Position numbers and translations under genes: made by a program. Positions 1-5,061 of a stretch of 5,253 nt of DNA are shown piece after piece (position 1 is the first letter of the stretch; each line of letters begins with the position of its first letter). The notes under the pieces are model-generated. The model was not told the DNA's origin, did not search any database, and saw only the letters and a program-made list of their open reading frames with translations. Source of the DNA: JALENY01 sp036310185 (GTDB lineage Bacteria; Bacillota; Clostridia; Lachnospirales; Lachnospiraceae); contig JAXJSH010000115.1 in the NCBI GenBank assembly GCA_036310185.1, positions 1-5,253 on the forward strand, given 5' to 3'.

Positions 1-34
1 GATTTCTGCGGTCTGAAAAAATAGAAAAACACAA

Positions 35-107
35 AAAGAAATCCAAACTTTTCTTTGGCAAAATGCCGTGTTTATCAGCTTATCTGCGTAAAAGCTTGGA
101 TTTCTTT
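35..107 (-). terminator. Long AU-rich stem and T-tract at the end of the mobilization operon
   Basis: Read on the minus strand, bases 107-90 pair with 52-35 in an 18-bp stem whose only non-Watson-Crick pair is one G-U (95/47). The loop is 37 bases and contains a small GGCA/TGCC hairpin (57-67). Immediately downstream, from base 34, the minus strand reads TTGTGTTTTTC and then another T run. The stem overlaps the tnpV stop codon at 108-106. A stem followed by U-rich RNA right after the last gene of the operon suggests an intrinsic terminator. The stem is AT-rich and the loop long, so efficiency is uncertain; the same bases could instead be part of an element-end structure. Confidence 0.4.
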
Positions 108-462
108 AAAGTTGGGATTTTGAGGAAAATCCAAACTTTTGGATTTGACCAACCCATGCCATCTGATCCTGCATCTTCAGTTCTTCCGTCACGCCTTGCC
201 TTTCTTTCATCTGCTCCACTAATCTGTCCATCATCTGATTACATTCCTTGTCAATCTGATGCAGATGCTCATTTAACTTCCCGGCAAGTACCAACTCCAG
301 ATATAATCCTTTCCGATGCTCCTGCAAATATATCTTTCTCAACATTCCATACTTTCCAATCGGATACTCTGTCTCTTCTGGGAGGTACAGGTCTGGATAA
401 TACAGACCGTCCTCTCCTAAAGTATAACTGATTCCATTTTCTCCCATAATGTGTTTCTCCAT
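106..462 (-). CDS. tnpV: TnpV-family transposon-encoded protein
   Basis: This 118-residue protein resembles the TnpV family found in clostridial transposons and mobilizable elements; its biochemical role is not established. Family-like segments are the N-terminal GISYTLGEDGLYYPDLYLPE (residues 10-29), the central GKYGMLRKIYLQEHRKGLY region (36-53), the helical AGKLNEHLHQIDKECNQMMDRLVEQM (60-85), and the C-terminal GVTEELKMQDQMAWVGQ (90-106). I chose ATG at 462 because AGGAGG (474-469) sits six bases upstream and the protein then begins MEKHIMGENG as in relatives. The open frame extends back to 576 but that part only overlaps the relaxase. The relaxase stop codon is embedded in the ribosome binding site (TAGGAGG), which implies translational coupling. 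It is the last gene of the minus-strand operon and its tail lies in a cluster of AAATCC/GGATTT dyads. The length is close to what I expect for the family, so it appears intact. Confidence 0.85.
   Translation of the reverse strand: MEKHIMGENGISYTLGEDGLYYPDLYLPEETEYPIGKYGMLRKIYLQEHRKGLYLELVLAGKLNEHLHQIDKECNQMMDRLVEQMKERQGVTEELKMQDQMAWVGQIQKFGFSSKSQL
114..146. repeat. Cluster of AAATCC/GGATTT dyads in the tnpV 3' end
   Basis: Two perfect inverted repeats lie side by side. GGATTTT (115-121) pairs with AAAATCC (126-132) over a GAGG loop, and AAATCCAAA (127-135) pairs with TTTGGATTT (138-146) over a two-base loop, so the shared AAATCC can pair either way. The segment AAATCCAAACTTTT recurs as 39-52 and, inverted with one change, as 90-103. 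All copies lie within about 110 bases at the left edge of the operon. They fall partly inside the tnpV coding sequence, so codon constraint alone does not explain the pattern. The function is unknown; a recombinase- or terminator-related structure is possible. Confidence 0.6.
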
Positions 463-472
463 GATTGTCCTC

Positions 473-1999
473 CTATCTTGCTCCCCGGTCTTTATTCTGA
501 CTATGGGTATGCTGTTTATTTTTCTGTTCATTCTGTATTTCTTGTTTCTTTTCTGCCAGCTTCGCCCTAATACCATGCGCTACTGGCTCTTTTCCTGTTT
601 CTTTCTTCCATTTTTCTATTGCAGTTCGATACTGACTATACTCAGTTTGAGAAGCCTTAAAATCCTTTAAAAATTCCTGTACACTTCTATATCCGATTTT
701 CTGCACAATCCTTGGAAGATAATCTTTCATATCTCTAATCTGGCTTTTCAGTTCATCAATTTCTTTCTGCAATTCTTTTTTCTTTCTTCCTTTAAACCAT
801 CCCGTGACTTCTGACAGTTCTTTCTTCTTTGCAGAAAGCTGTTTTTGTTTCTGTTGAATTGCACCGTTTTGATCTTCCAGTTCTTTATTCACTTTAAATA
901 GTTTCGGATACTTTGATGCAAGCCTCGTCATTTTAGGTTGTTCCGGTTCTGCCTTTTCTTCTTTTGTTGTCTTGACTGCTGCCGTGCTATTTTCAGCAAC
1001 ATGCTCTGGGTGTTCTGCTTCCGTTTGCTCTGTCTGTTTTGGCACTTCCCTGGGTTTCTTAAAAAGCACACTTGCTATCAAAAACTCCAATGCCTCAACA
1101 GCCACTGTTACAACTCTGGAAAATAATCGTGGTCTGTTTCCACGCCGAGCAATTGATTCCCTGATTGGCTCCGTGATTTCTTTCCGCTTCACTTCCATTA
1201 TCTTCGGTTCCGGCACTCCACTAATCAATGCCATATCAACAGCTCTGTTCCATTCCCGGCGTTTTTGATTATCCGCTTCTATTTCCTGTGCCTTCGGATT
1301 ATTTTTTCCGATTTTCTTTGTTGCAAGATAAACACTGCCACGCTCAAATACCTGTAGTTTCTGTTTCTCGTCCTGCACATAAATATTGATTAAATCTGTA
1401 TAAGAATGCTTTACCTCATCCAGAAATGAATTGCACTTGAAGCGTTCATCTTTCGCAGTAAACAGCTTCTTCTCATAGACTTCTCCTTTCTTCACAATAC
1501 TGCAGCCTTCTCGGATCTCGCCATCTTCTCCTAATATCTCTTTCTTGGTTCGGACATGTTTTCCATTTTCATCATAAAACATATTTCTGTTGGCAGTCTT
1601 AATGATTGGTTCATCCAGTAGTTTCCGTTCTGCAAATATCAAATGAATGTGATAATTGGTCTTTCTTTTATTGTGGTGCAAAGCAGCAATACACTCTGTT
1701 CCATAATTCTGTTTAAAATGATTTGTAAAAAGCTGTAGCAATCTATCCGGCTGATATTCTGCGAAACTCTCTGGCAAAGCAATAATCAATTCTCTTGCCT
1801 CAATGCATTTTCCTTCTGTCCCGCTTTTTACAAATTCTTCCTGATTACATTTTGCAAGTTCCCGCCAGAATTTCCGTTCTGTAGTTTCATAAACTGCATA
1901 GAGATTTTCCTGTTTTGCATGACTGGATATATAAGTGATTCTGCCTTTTACATTGCTTAGTTTTGTCATTTGAATAAATGAATTTCTTCCGATAGGCAC
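473..1999 (-). CDS. MobA/MobL-like (MobP-type) relaxase
   Basis: A conjugative-transfer relaxase that would nick the element at oriT and stay bound to the 5' end of the transferred strand. The N-terminal domain (roughly residues 10-260) has a likely catalytic tyrosine in ITYISS (Tyr23), the segment CIEARELIIALPES (65-78), paired histidines in AALHHNKRKTNYHIHLIFAE (105-124), where HIH (117-119) is the metal-binding HxH motif of the family, and the conserved-looking KKIGKNNPKAQEIEADN (228-244). Residues 292-313 are hydrophobic, 320-355 are low-complexity and rich in Glu/Thr/Pro, and 370-425 are strongly coiled-coil with many Lys/Glu. The start is GTG at 1999; AAGGAGGG (2008-2001) lies only one or two bases from it, which is unusually close. 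ATG at 1969 is the alternative, but I believe relatives also carry the IQMTKLSNV extension. It is followed at ten bases by tnpV and preceded by the hairpin-rich oriT candidate, the usual place for a relaxase target. No frameshift is seen. Confidence 0.9.
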   Translation of the reverse strand: MPIGRNSFIQMTKLSNVKGRITYISSHAKQENLYAVYETTERKFWRELAKCNQEEFVKSGTEGKCIEARELIIALPESFAEYQPDRLLQLFTNHFKQNYGTECIAALHHNKRKTNYHIHLIFAERKLLDEPIIKTANRNMFYDENGKHVRTKKEILGEDGEIREGCSIVKKGEVYEKKLFTAKDERFKCNSFLDEVKHSYTDLINIYVQDEKQKLQVFERGSVYLATKKIGKNNPKAQEIEADNQKRREWNRAVDMALISGVPEPKIMEVKRKEITEPIRESIARRGNRPRLFSRVVTVAVEALEFLIASVLFKKPREVPKQTEQTEAEHPEHVAENSTAAVKTTKEEKAEPEQPKMTRLASKYPKLFKVNKELEDQNGAIQQKQKQLSAKKKELSEVTGWFKGRKKKELQKEIDELKSQIRDMKDYLPRIVQKIGYRSVQEFLKDFKASQTEYSQYRTAIEKWKKETGKEPVAHGIRAKLAEKKQEIQNEQKNKQHTHSQNKDRGAR

Positions 2000-2313
2000 T
2001 CCCTCCTTGTCTTCGGCAAAATAAATTCCGCCATTTCATTTGTGAGTGGATGAATCGACATCCGTTTACGAACTAACTGCCGTTTCCGGCTATATTAGCT
2101 CCCGGCAGGGCGAAATACACAGAGCATAAACGAAGTTTGTGCGATGGGTGTATTTCGCTCTCAAACGCCGAGGGCTTTGTGAGATGCTTCTTACATCTAC
2201 CACAACTTGGCTTTCGCTTTTCATTTTGGGCGTATCCGCCCTCTTTTTTTGCCCGTGTCCGGGCTTATTCTTTATCACTAACAACCACTCCGCCATTTCT
2301 CTTTCTGTCTGCT
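2000..2313. other. Candidate origin of transfer (oriT), a gene-free region with four hairpins
   Basis: These 314 bases between DUF5348 and the relaxase hold no convincing gene but a run of hairpins. Outer arms GCGAAATACAC (2110-2120) and GTGTATTTCGC (2148-2158) match perfectly over 11 bp. Nested inside them is an 8-bp stem with one G-T pair, GCATAAAC (2124-2131) and GTTTGTGC (2135-2142), with loop GAA. A third hairpin pairs 2177-2186 with 2194-2205 and has a two-base bulge. Two GC-rich hairpins follow at 2228-2264. Near the relaxase, GCCG-GAAA-CGGC on the minus strand (2090-2079) forms a small tetraloop hairpin. Location beside the relaxase gene plus nested inverted repeats is the usual form of an oriT. 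The nick site cannot be pinpointed from sequence alone. Confidence 0.5.
2228..2264 (+). terminator. Tandem terminator-like hairpins facing the plus strand
   Basis: GGGCG (2228-2232), loop TATC, CGCCC (2237-2241) is followed by TCTTTTTTT (2242-2250). Directly after comes GCCCG (2251-2255), loop TGTC, CGGGC (2260-2264), followed by TTATTCTTT. Both are short GC stems with T-rich tails on the plus strand, the shape of intrinsic terminators. On the minus strand, where all neighbouring genes are transcribed, the first hairpin encountered is followed by A residues, so it would not terminate the operon. They may stop antisense transcription coming from the relaxase side, or serve as single-strand DNA structures within oriT. 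The stems are only 5 bp each. Confidence 0.45.
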
Positions 2314-2541
2314 TTATTCTGGTATCCTAGCCCGTACATACTCCAGATCTCCGCAATACGGTGTTTCAACCAAATACCATTCCCTCGCCAAATTCATTTC
2401 CATTCGTGTCTTTACCCACTGATCATCAACCAGAACTTCCAGGCATTCTCCACAGTGAAATCCCGTATCAATCCATAAGTCTGATGACAATAATCCATAT
2501 CTTTTGTTATAACTGTTGTAACCTAATCTTCCTTCTCTCAT
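2314..2541 (-). CDS. DUF5348 family protein
   Basis: A 75-residue protein matching by eye the DUF5348 family of small proteins carried by clostridial mobile elements; the function is not known. Recognizable segments are MREGRLGYNSYNKRYGLL (1-18), DLWIDTGFHCGECLEV (21-36) with a CxxC pair at Cys30 and Cys33 preceded by His29, DDQWVKTRMEM (39-49), and the tail EWYLVETPYCGDLEYVRARIP (54-74). The CxxC could bind metal, but only two cysteines and one nearby histidine are visible, plus Cys63. The predicted fold is likely small and beta-rich. The start at 2541 is supported by AAGGGAG (2557-2551) nine bases upstream. It lies between the 80-residue gene and the oriT candidate, and its leader contains alternative hairpins that may affect expression. 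Confidence 0.75.
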   Translation of the reverse strand: MREGRLGYNSYNKRYGLLSSDLWIDTGFHCGECLEVLVDDQWVKTRMEMNLAREWYLVETPYCGDLEYVRARIPE

Positions 2542-2716
2542 GGTGTCATTCTCCCTTCATTTATCATTTCCGCAGGGACGCCCTGAATCAGGGCCCCCTT
2601 TTGAAAATCTCCTTACTTCGCCAGCCAACTCCCGACTGCACCTTCCCTGCTTTCTCCTTGTCTGCTATCTACAGGTGCGTGTCACGCTCCTGTCATTAGG
2701 TAATCAAGCAGAACCT
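2542..2716 (-). promoter_or_regulatory. Structured leader upstream of DUF5348
   Basis: This 175-base gap holds no convincing gene but several dyads. CAGGG (2573-2577), CCCTG (2581-2585) and CAGGG (2589-2593) are separated by three bases each, so the middle segment can pair with either neighbour; GCCCTGAATCAGGGC (2580-2594) is a perfect palindrome about one base. Further upstream in the transcript, 2672-2692 forms a 4+4-bp stem with one internal mismatch and a three-base loop. No clear -35/-10 pair was found. The ribosome binding site of DUF5348 (2557-2551) lies just after the CAGGG/CCCTG cluster, which is where a translational or transcriptional switch would act. No ligand class is recognised. 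Confidence 0.35.
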
Positions 2717-2959
2717 TTACCATCGAAAGTCCTCATGCATTCCGCACTTATCCAAATACTCTTGTCTTGCCTTTTCCCGTTCTTCCTCTGTTGGTGCTGT
2801 TTTAAATGTTGTATATAACTGACGTTTTACCATACTGTCTAATTTTTCCATCAATGCTTTTTCTATCTCTGGCAGATATTTCTCGTTCCCGGCAAGATGA
2901 TACTGGAACAATGCCATTAATAAATCTTTTGGTATCTGTACCTGCGTTTTTTTCTCCAT
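2717..2959 (-). CDS. Small uncharacterized mobile-element protein (80 residues)
   Basis: An 80-residue, highly charged, mostly helical protein. It starts MEKKTQVQIPKDLLMALFQY (1-20), continues with an acidic/basic helix around EIEKALMEKLDSMVKRQLYT (31-50), and ends in TAPTEEEREKARQEYLDK (54-71) and HEDFRW. The QVQIPKDLL start resembles the short strand-helix entry of ribbon-helix-helix proteins, but the rest does not clearly fit. I recognise the TAPTEEEREKARQEYLD pattern only as recurrent in accessory proteins of Clostridia mobile elements, without a function. The start at 2959 has AAAGGA (2970-2965) five bases upstream. The gene begins just after the GTGACG repeat array, so the array lies in its 5' leader and could control it. 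No signal peptide or membrane segment is visible. Confidence 0.7.
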   Translation of the reverse strand: MEKKTQVQIPKDLLMALFQYHLAGNEKYLPEIEKALMEKLDSMVKRQLYTTFKTAPTEEEREKARQEYLDKCGMHEDFRW

Positions 2960-2971
2960 ATTTTTCCTTTC

Positions 2972-3055
2972 CGTGACGGTCGTGACGATAGTGACGATAT
3001 TTTCACTACCGACACGCTATCTAAAATACCGTCACAACCGTCACATATCGTCACG
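2972..3055. repeat. Iteron-like GTGACG array with dyad symmetry
   Basis: Three GTGACG copies start at 2973, 2982 and 2991, an exact 9-bp period (GTGACGGTC, GTGACGATA, GTGACGATA). After a centre of about 33 bases, three inverted copies CGTCAC start at 3030, 3039 and 3049 (spacings 9 and 10). The outermost pair extends to CGTGACG (2972-2978) and CGTCACG (3049-3055). Within the centre, TAGTGA (2989-2994) and TCACTA (3003-3008) form a smaller dyad. The last inverted copy contains the stop codon of the ATPase gene. Such arrays usually bind a replication initiator or an autoregulator; position between the ATPase and the next gene fits either role. Confidence 0.8.
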
Positions 3056-4205
3056 CTTGTTTTCCGACAAAGGTTAATCTAATTTTTCTTCCGTCGTGTC
3101 CCCGCTCTGTTTTATACTGGATTCCATATTCCAGAATCAGTCGTTCCAGGCTAACATTCAATTTTCTTGATAAAGCGTTAGGCTGCATCTCTACCTGCAG
3201 AAGTTCTACCAGTTCCGTTGCTGTTCCCGTCCATTCCAGCTGTTCATCCGTTACCAGTTCTTTGATTTTTTCAAGCAATGGATCTTCTGGTTCTTTCCAA
3301 AGTTCTGTTTCTGTCTTGGTAAGTTCCCAGACACATCTCTCCCGGTTAAAGTTCAACCATAGTTTCTGATCCTGCTGGTCACGCCCTGCCACTTCCAGAA
3401 CTGCTTTATTATCTGTACGCTTTTCTTTCTGCATAACAAATGCTCCATCCGCAGCTCCCAGCAGACCATTCGTGCCGGAAATCATATCAAAACTGTCGGA
3501 AGATTCCATTTTTCTTGTATGATGCACTACCAGAAAACAGATCCCATATTTATCACTGAATGCTTTCAGCTTTGTTACAATCTCGTAATCGCTAGCATAA
3601 CTGAATTTATCTCCACCGACCTCTCGAACCTTCTGAAGAGTATCAATGATAATCAATCTTGCATCTTTATGCTCTGTCACAAACGTTACAAGCTGTCTTT
3701 CCAGTCCGTCATTAAGCGATTTGGATTTTGTAGCGAAATAAAAATTCTCACTGCCTTCCATTCCAAACATCTGCGATAATCGCTTCTGCAATCTTGCATA
3801 ATCATCTTCTAGTGCCAGATAAAGAACCGTTCCCTGTCTGACTGAAAAGCCCCACAATGGAAGTCCTTTGCTGATGTGATACCCGATCTGTGCCATAAAA
3901 AATGATTTCCCGATTTTCGGCGAACCGACAAACAGATACGTTCCGTTATACAGAAGTCCATCTACAATTGGCAGTTTTGGTGGATATGCAGTATCGTATA
4001 ATTCCATCATAGAAACGGTTTCCAGATTATCTGGATTCTTTTTATTTGCTGATTTTGCTGTATTTTCCGCTTTATTTGTGGCTTGCAGATTGCCCTTACC
4101 GGGCAAATCTGCTATACTTTGATTGGTTTTTAAATTTTCTAATGGCTGTTCCACATCTGCGCCAACAGATGCAATCGGAGCAGTCATTTTTTCTTTTGCT
4201 GTCAT
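3051..4205 (-). CDS. RepA-like AAA/RecA-fold ATPase, probable replicative helicase
   Basis: A 384-residue ATPase of the RepA/AAA_25 group, relatives of hexameric plasmid helicases. Residues 1-65 are a polar, probably disordered N-terminus. The core has Walker A GSPKIGKS (94-101), the acidic LALEDD strand (130-135) expected to carry the catalytic glutamate, Walker B RLIIIDTL (183-190), and a VVHHTRK segment (226-232) typical of this group. SGTNGLLGAADG (243-254) follows, as in relatives. Residues about 310-384 look like a helix-turn-helix or winged-helix tail (TATELVELL, ALSRKLNVSLERL). The start ATG at 4205 overlaps the mobC stop as ATGA, with AAGGGGA upstream, implying coupled translation. 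The gene ends inside the GTGACG array. In this context a helicase or origin-melting role during element replication is likely but inferred. All ATPase motifs are present. Confidence 0.85.
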   Translation of the reverse strand: MTAKEKMTAPIASVGADVEQPLENLKTNQSIADLPGKGNLQATNKAENTAKSANKKNPDNLETVSMMELYDTAYPPKLPIVDGLLYNGTYLFVGSPKIGKSFFMAQIGYHISKGLPLWGFSVRQGTVLYLALEDDYARLQKRLSQMFGMEGSENFYFATKSKSLNDGLERQLVTFVTEHKDARLIIIDTLQKVREVGGDKFSYASDYEIVTKLKAFSDKYGICFLVVHHTRKMESSDSFDMISGTNGLLGAADGAFVMQKEKRTDNKAVLEVAGRDQQDQKLWLNFNRERCVWELTKTETELWKEPEDPLLEKIKELVTDEQLEWTGTATELVELLQVEMQPNALSRKLNVSLERLILEYGIQYKTERGHDGRKIRLTFVGKQA

Positions 4206-4525
4206 TCATTTTCCCCTTTCAATCCATACAATGTCTCTGCGACCAATCTCAGGGTACTTAACAACTCTTCATTTTCTTCACTGCATTTTTCCAGACGTTT
4301 CAGTTCTTCATAAATCTCTGCCATCTGATTTCGCAATGCTTTATACACTCTTGGGTTCCCCTGTACCACAATTTCCCGATCAGTTAATCGTTTTGTGATA
4401 TAATCCTGCTTGCTAAGTCCTGATAATCGGACACATGCATCAATCTGCTCTGCTTCCTCCGGCGATACCCGGAATGCTACGATTTTGTTTCTCCATCTTC
4501 CTTTACTGTCCAAATTTTTCTCCAT
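4202..4525 (-). CDS. mobC: MobC-like relaxosome accessory protein (ribbon-helix-helix)
   Basis: A 107-residue protein resembling MobC-type mobilization proteins, which bind oriT DNA and help the relaxase open and nick it. The N-terminal part has the ribbon-helix-helix pattern: a basic strand NKIVAFRVSPEE (13-24), helix AEQIDACVRLSG (25-36), the turn LSKQDYITKRL (37-47). It is followed by the family-like segment GNPRVYKALRNQMAEIYEEL (56-75) and a long charged helix to the C-terminus (60-100, possible coiled coil). ATG at 4525 lies inside the 3' end of the integrase remnant in another frame, 23 bases before that frame's stop; AAGGATG upstream is a modest ribosome binding site. Its TGA overlaps the ATG of the ATPase gene. 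The protein is far from the relaxase gene, unlike plasmids where mobC and mobA are adjacent. Other RHH regulators remain possible. Confidence 0.75.
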   Translation of the reverse strand: MEKNLDSKGRWRNKIVAFRVSPEEAEQIDACVRLSGLSKQDYITKRLTDREIVVQGNPRVYKALRNQMAEIYEELKRLEKCSEENEELLSTLRLVAETLYGLKGENE

Positions 4526-4690
4526 TTAATTTTTCCATCCTTTCAATATCCAGCTGTTCTGCCATCTGTGTCTGCTCACTTGGAAACAAATGTGCATATC
4601 GGTAAGTGATATCAATGCTCTCATGTCCCATTCTGTCTGCGATTGCTAATACCGTAAATCCCATATTGATCAATAACGATACATGTGTTT
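4503..4690 (-). pseudogene. C-terminal stub of a tyrosine recombinase (integrase)
   Basis: The minus-strand frame ending at TAA 4505-4503 translates as THVSLLINMGFTVLAIADRM, then GHESIDITYRYAHLFP, then a helical tail ending EKLNGEKFGQ. The GH-x-S-x3-T-x2-RY-x-H pattern is the box with the catalytic tyrosine (the Tyr in RYAHL) of phage-type integrases, and the tail matches integrases of clostridial mobile elements. Upstream of THVSLL the family RH of the HxxRH box is replaced by EHE, and an in-frame TAG stands at 4712-4710. No integrase sequence is visible beyond, so roughly the first 80 percent of the protein is missing. The stub still overlaps the mobC start by 23 bases, showing the original int-mobC gene order. 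It cannot be an active recombinase. Confidence 0.8.
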
Positions 4691-4776
4691 CATGTTCTAA
4701 AGGATAATTCTAGGACACACAACAATTTATCAATACAACCGGCTTATCTGTAATAAAAACGAAAGGACGAAAAGCT

Positions 4777-5016
4777 ATGAAACTTATATATGCTACATAT
4801 AACCAGTACTGCAATAGTATAGATATAACCACTTTTGATAATATACTTCTTCGCATAGATTGTAGTAAGGCGGAGGACGGATTGAAGATCACACCAAATT
4901 CACAGTGCGCATTGAATGCTCTTGCGATTGATGAACCTATGGAGTATGCACGCTTAGTGTTGGATGGAGAAATGCAAGCTTGGATTGATGCAGAAGATAG
5001 TTTAGAAGTGTGGTAA
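4777..5016 (+). CDS. DUF6061-like small protein
   Basis: A 79-residue protein on the plus strand, opposite to the mobilization operon. It opens MKLIYATYNQYCNSIDITTF (1-20), then has ILLRIDCSKAEDGLK (23-37), ALNALAIDEPMEYARLVLDG (45-64) and an acidic tail. The MK-x-I-x-ATYN start, the IDC segment and the PMEYARLVLDGEMQ region resemble DUF6061 proteins of Lachnospiraceae; the function is unknown. The match is from memory and moderate. The start at 4777 has AAAGGA (4762-4767) nine bases upstream. A strong terminator follows eight bases after the stop, so it is a single-gene unit on its 3' side. Only about 65 bases separate it from the point where the integrase remnant ends, so its original promoter may have been altered; I see no clear one. 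Confidence 0.7.
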   Translation: MKLIYATYNQYCNSIDITTFDNILLRIDCSKAEDGLKITPNSQCALNALAIDEPMEYARLVLDGEMQAWIDAEDSLEVW

Positions 5017-5023
5017 TTTTTCG

Positions 5024-5057
5024 GGCGGATTGCTATAGATTAGCAGTCCGCCTTTTT
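5024..5057 (+). terminator. Intrinsic terminator of the DUF6061-like gene
   Basis: Bases 5024-5035 pair with 5041-5052 in a 12-bp stem (GGCGGA/TCCGCC base, one T-G pair, then TGCTA/TAGCA) with loop TAGAT, followed by TTTTT at 5053-5057. It begins eight bases after the stop codon at 5016. This is a textbook rho-independent terminator on the plus strand and the clearest regulatory signal in the window. Confidence 0.93.
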
Positions 5058-5061
5058 CAAA

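Noticed and set aside
63..431. Plus-strand frames opposite tnpV and the other minus-strand genes (also around 938-1268, 2137-2818, 3519-3779 and 4046-4398).
   Set aside because: They are antisense to recognisable genes or to the structured leader, lack ribosome binding sites and show no family motif.
463..576. N-terminal extension of tnpV up to 576.
   Set aside because: It lies inside the relaxase coding sequence, lacks a ribosome binding site, and the internal ATG at 462 has an excellent AGGAGG and gives a family-like N-terminus.
2090..2296. A 68-codon minus-strand frame between DUF5348 and the relaxase.
   Set aside because: It has only a weak purine-rich stretch as ribosome binding site, its composition is odd (basic, low-complexity, no domain recognised), and it runs through the nested repeats and GC hairpins. 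The DNA structure explains the sequence better than a protein does.
2557..2664. A 35-codon minus-strand open frame ending in GGPDSGRPCGNDK, within the DUF5348 leader.
   Set aside because: It has no ATG or GTG start, only one TTG without a good ribosome binding site, and it is bounded upstream by a stop. It overlaps the alternative hairpins. If related elements keep this peptide with synonymous changes, it should be reconsidered.
2972..3055. CRISPR array.
   Set aside because: The units are 6-9 bp, change orientation in the middle, and have no spacer-length gaps; iteron or operator repeats fit instead.
4710..4892. A 60-codon minus-strand frame opposite the DUF6061-like gene.
   Set aside because: It is an antisense shadow of a gene with a good ribosome binding site and a terminator, and it does not continue the integrase sequence: its stop at 4712-4710 separates it from the remnant and its translation shows no recombinase motif.
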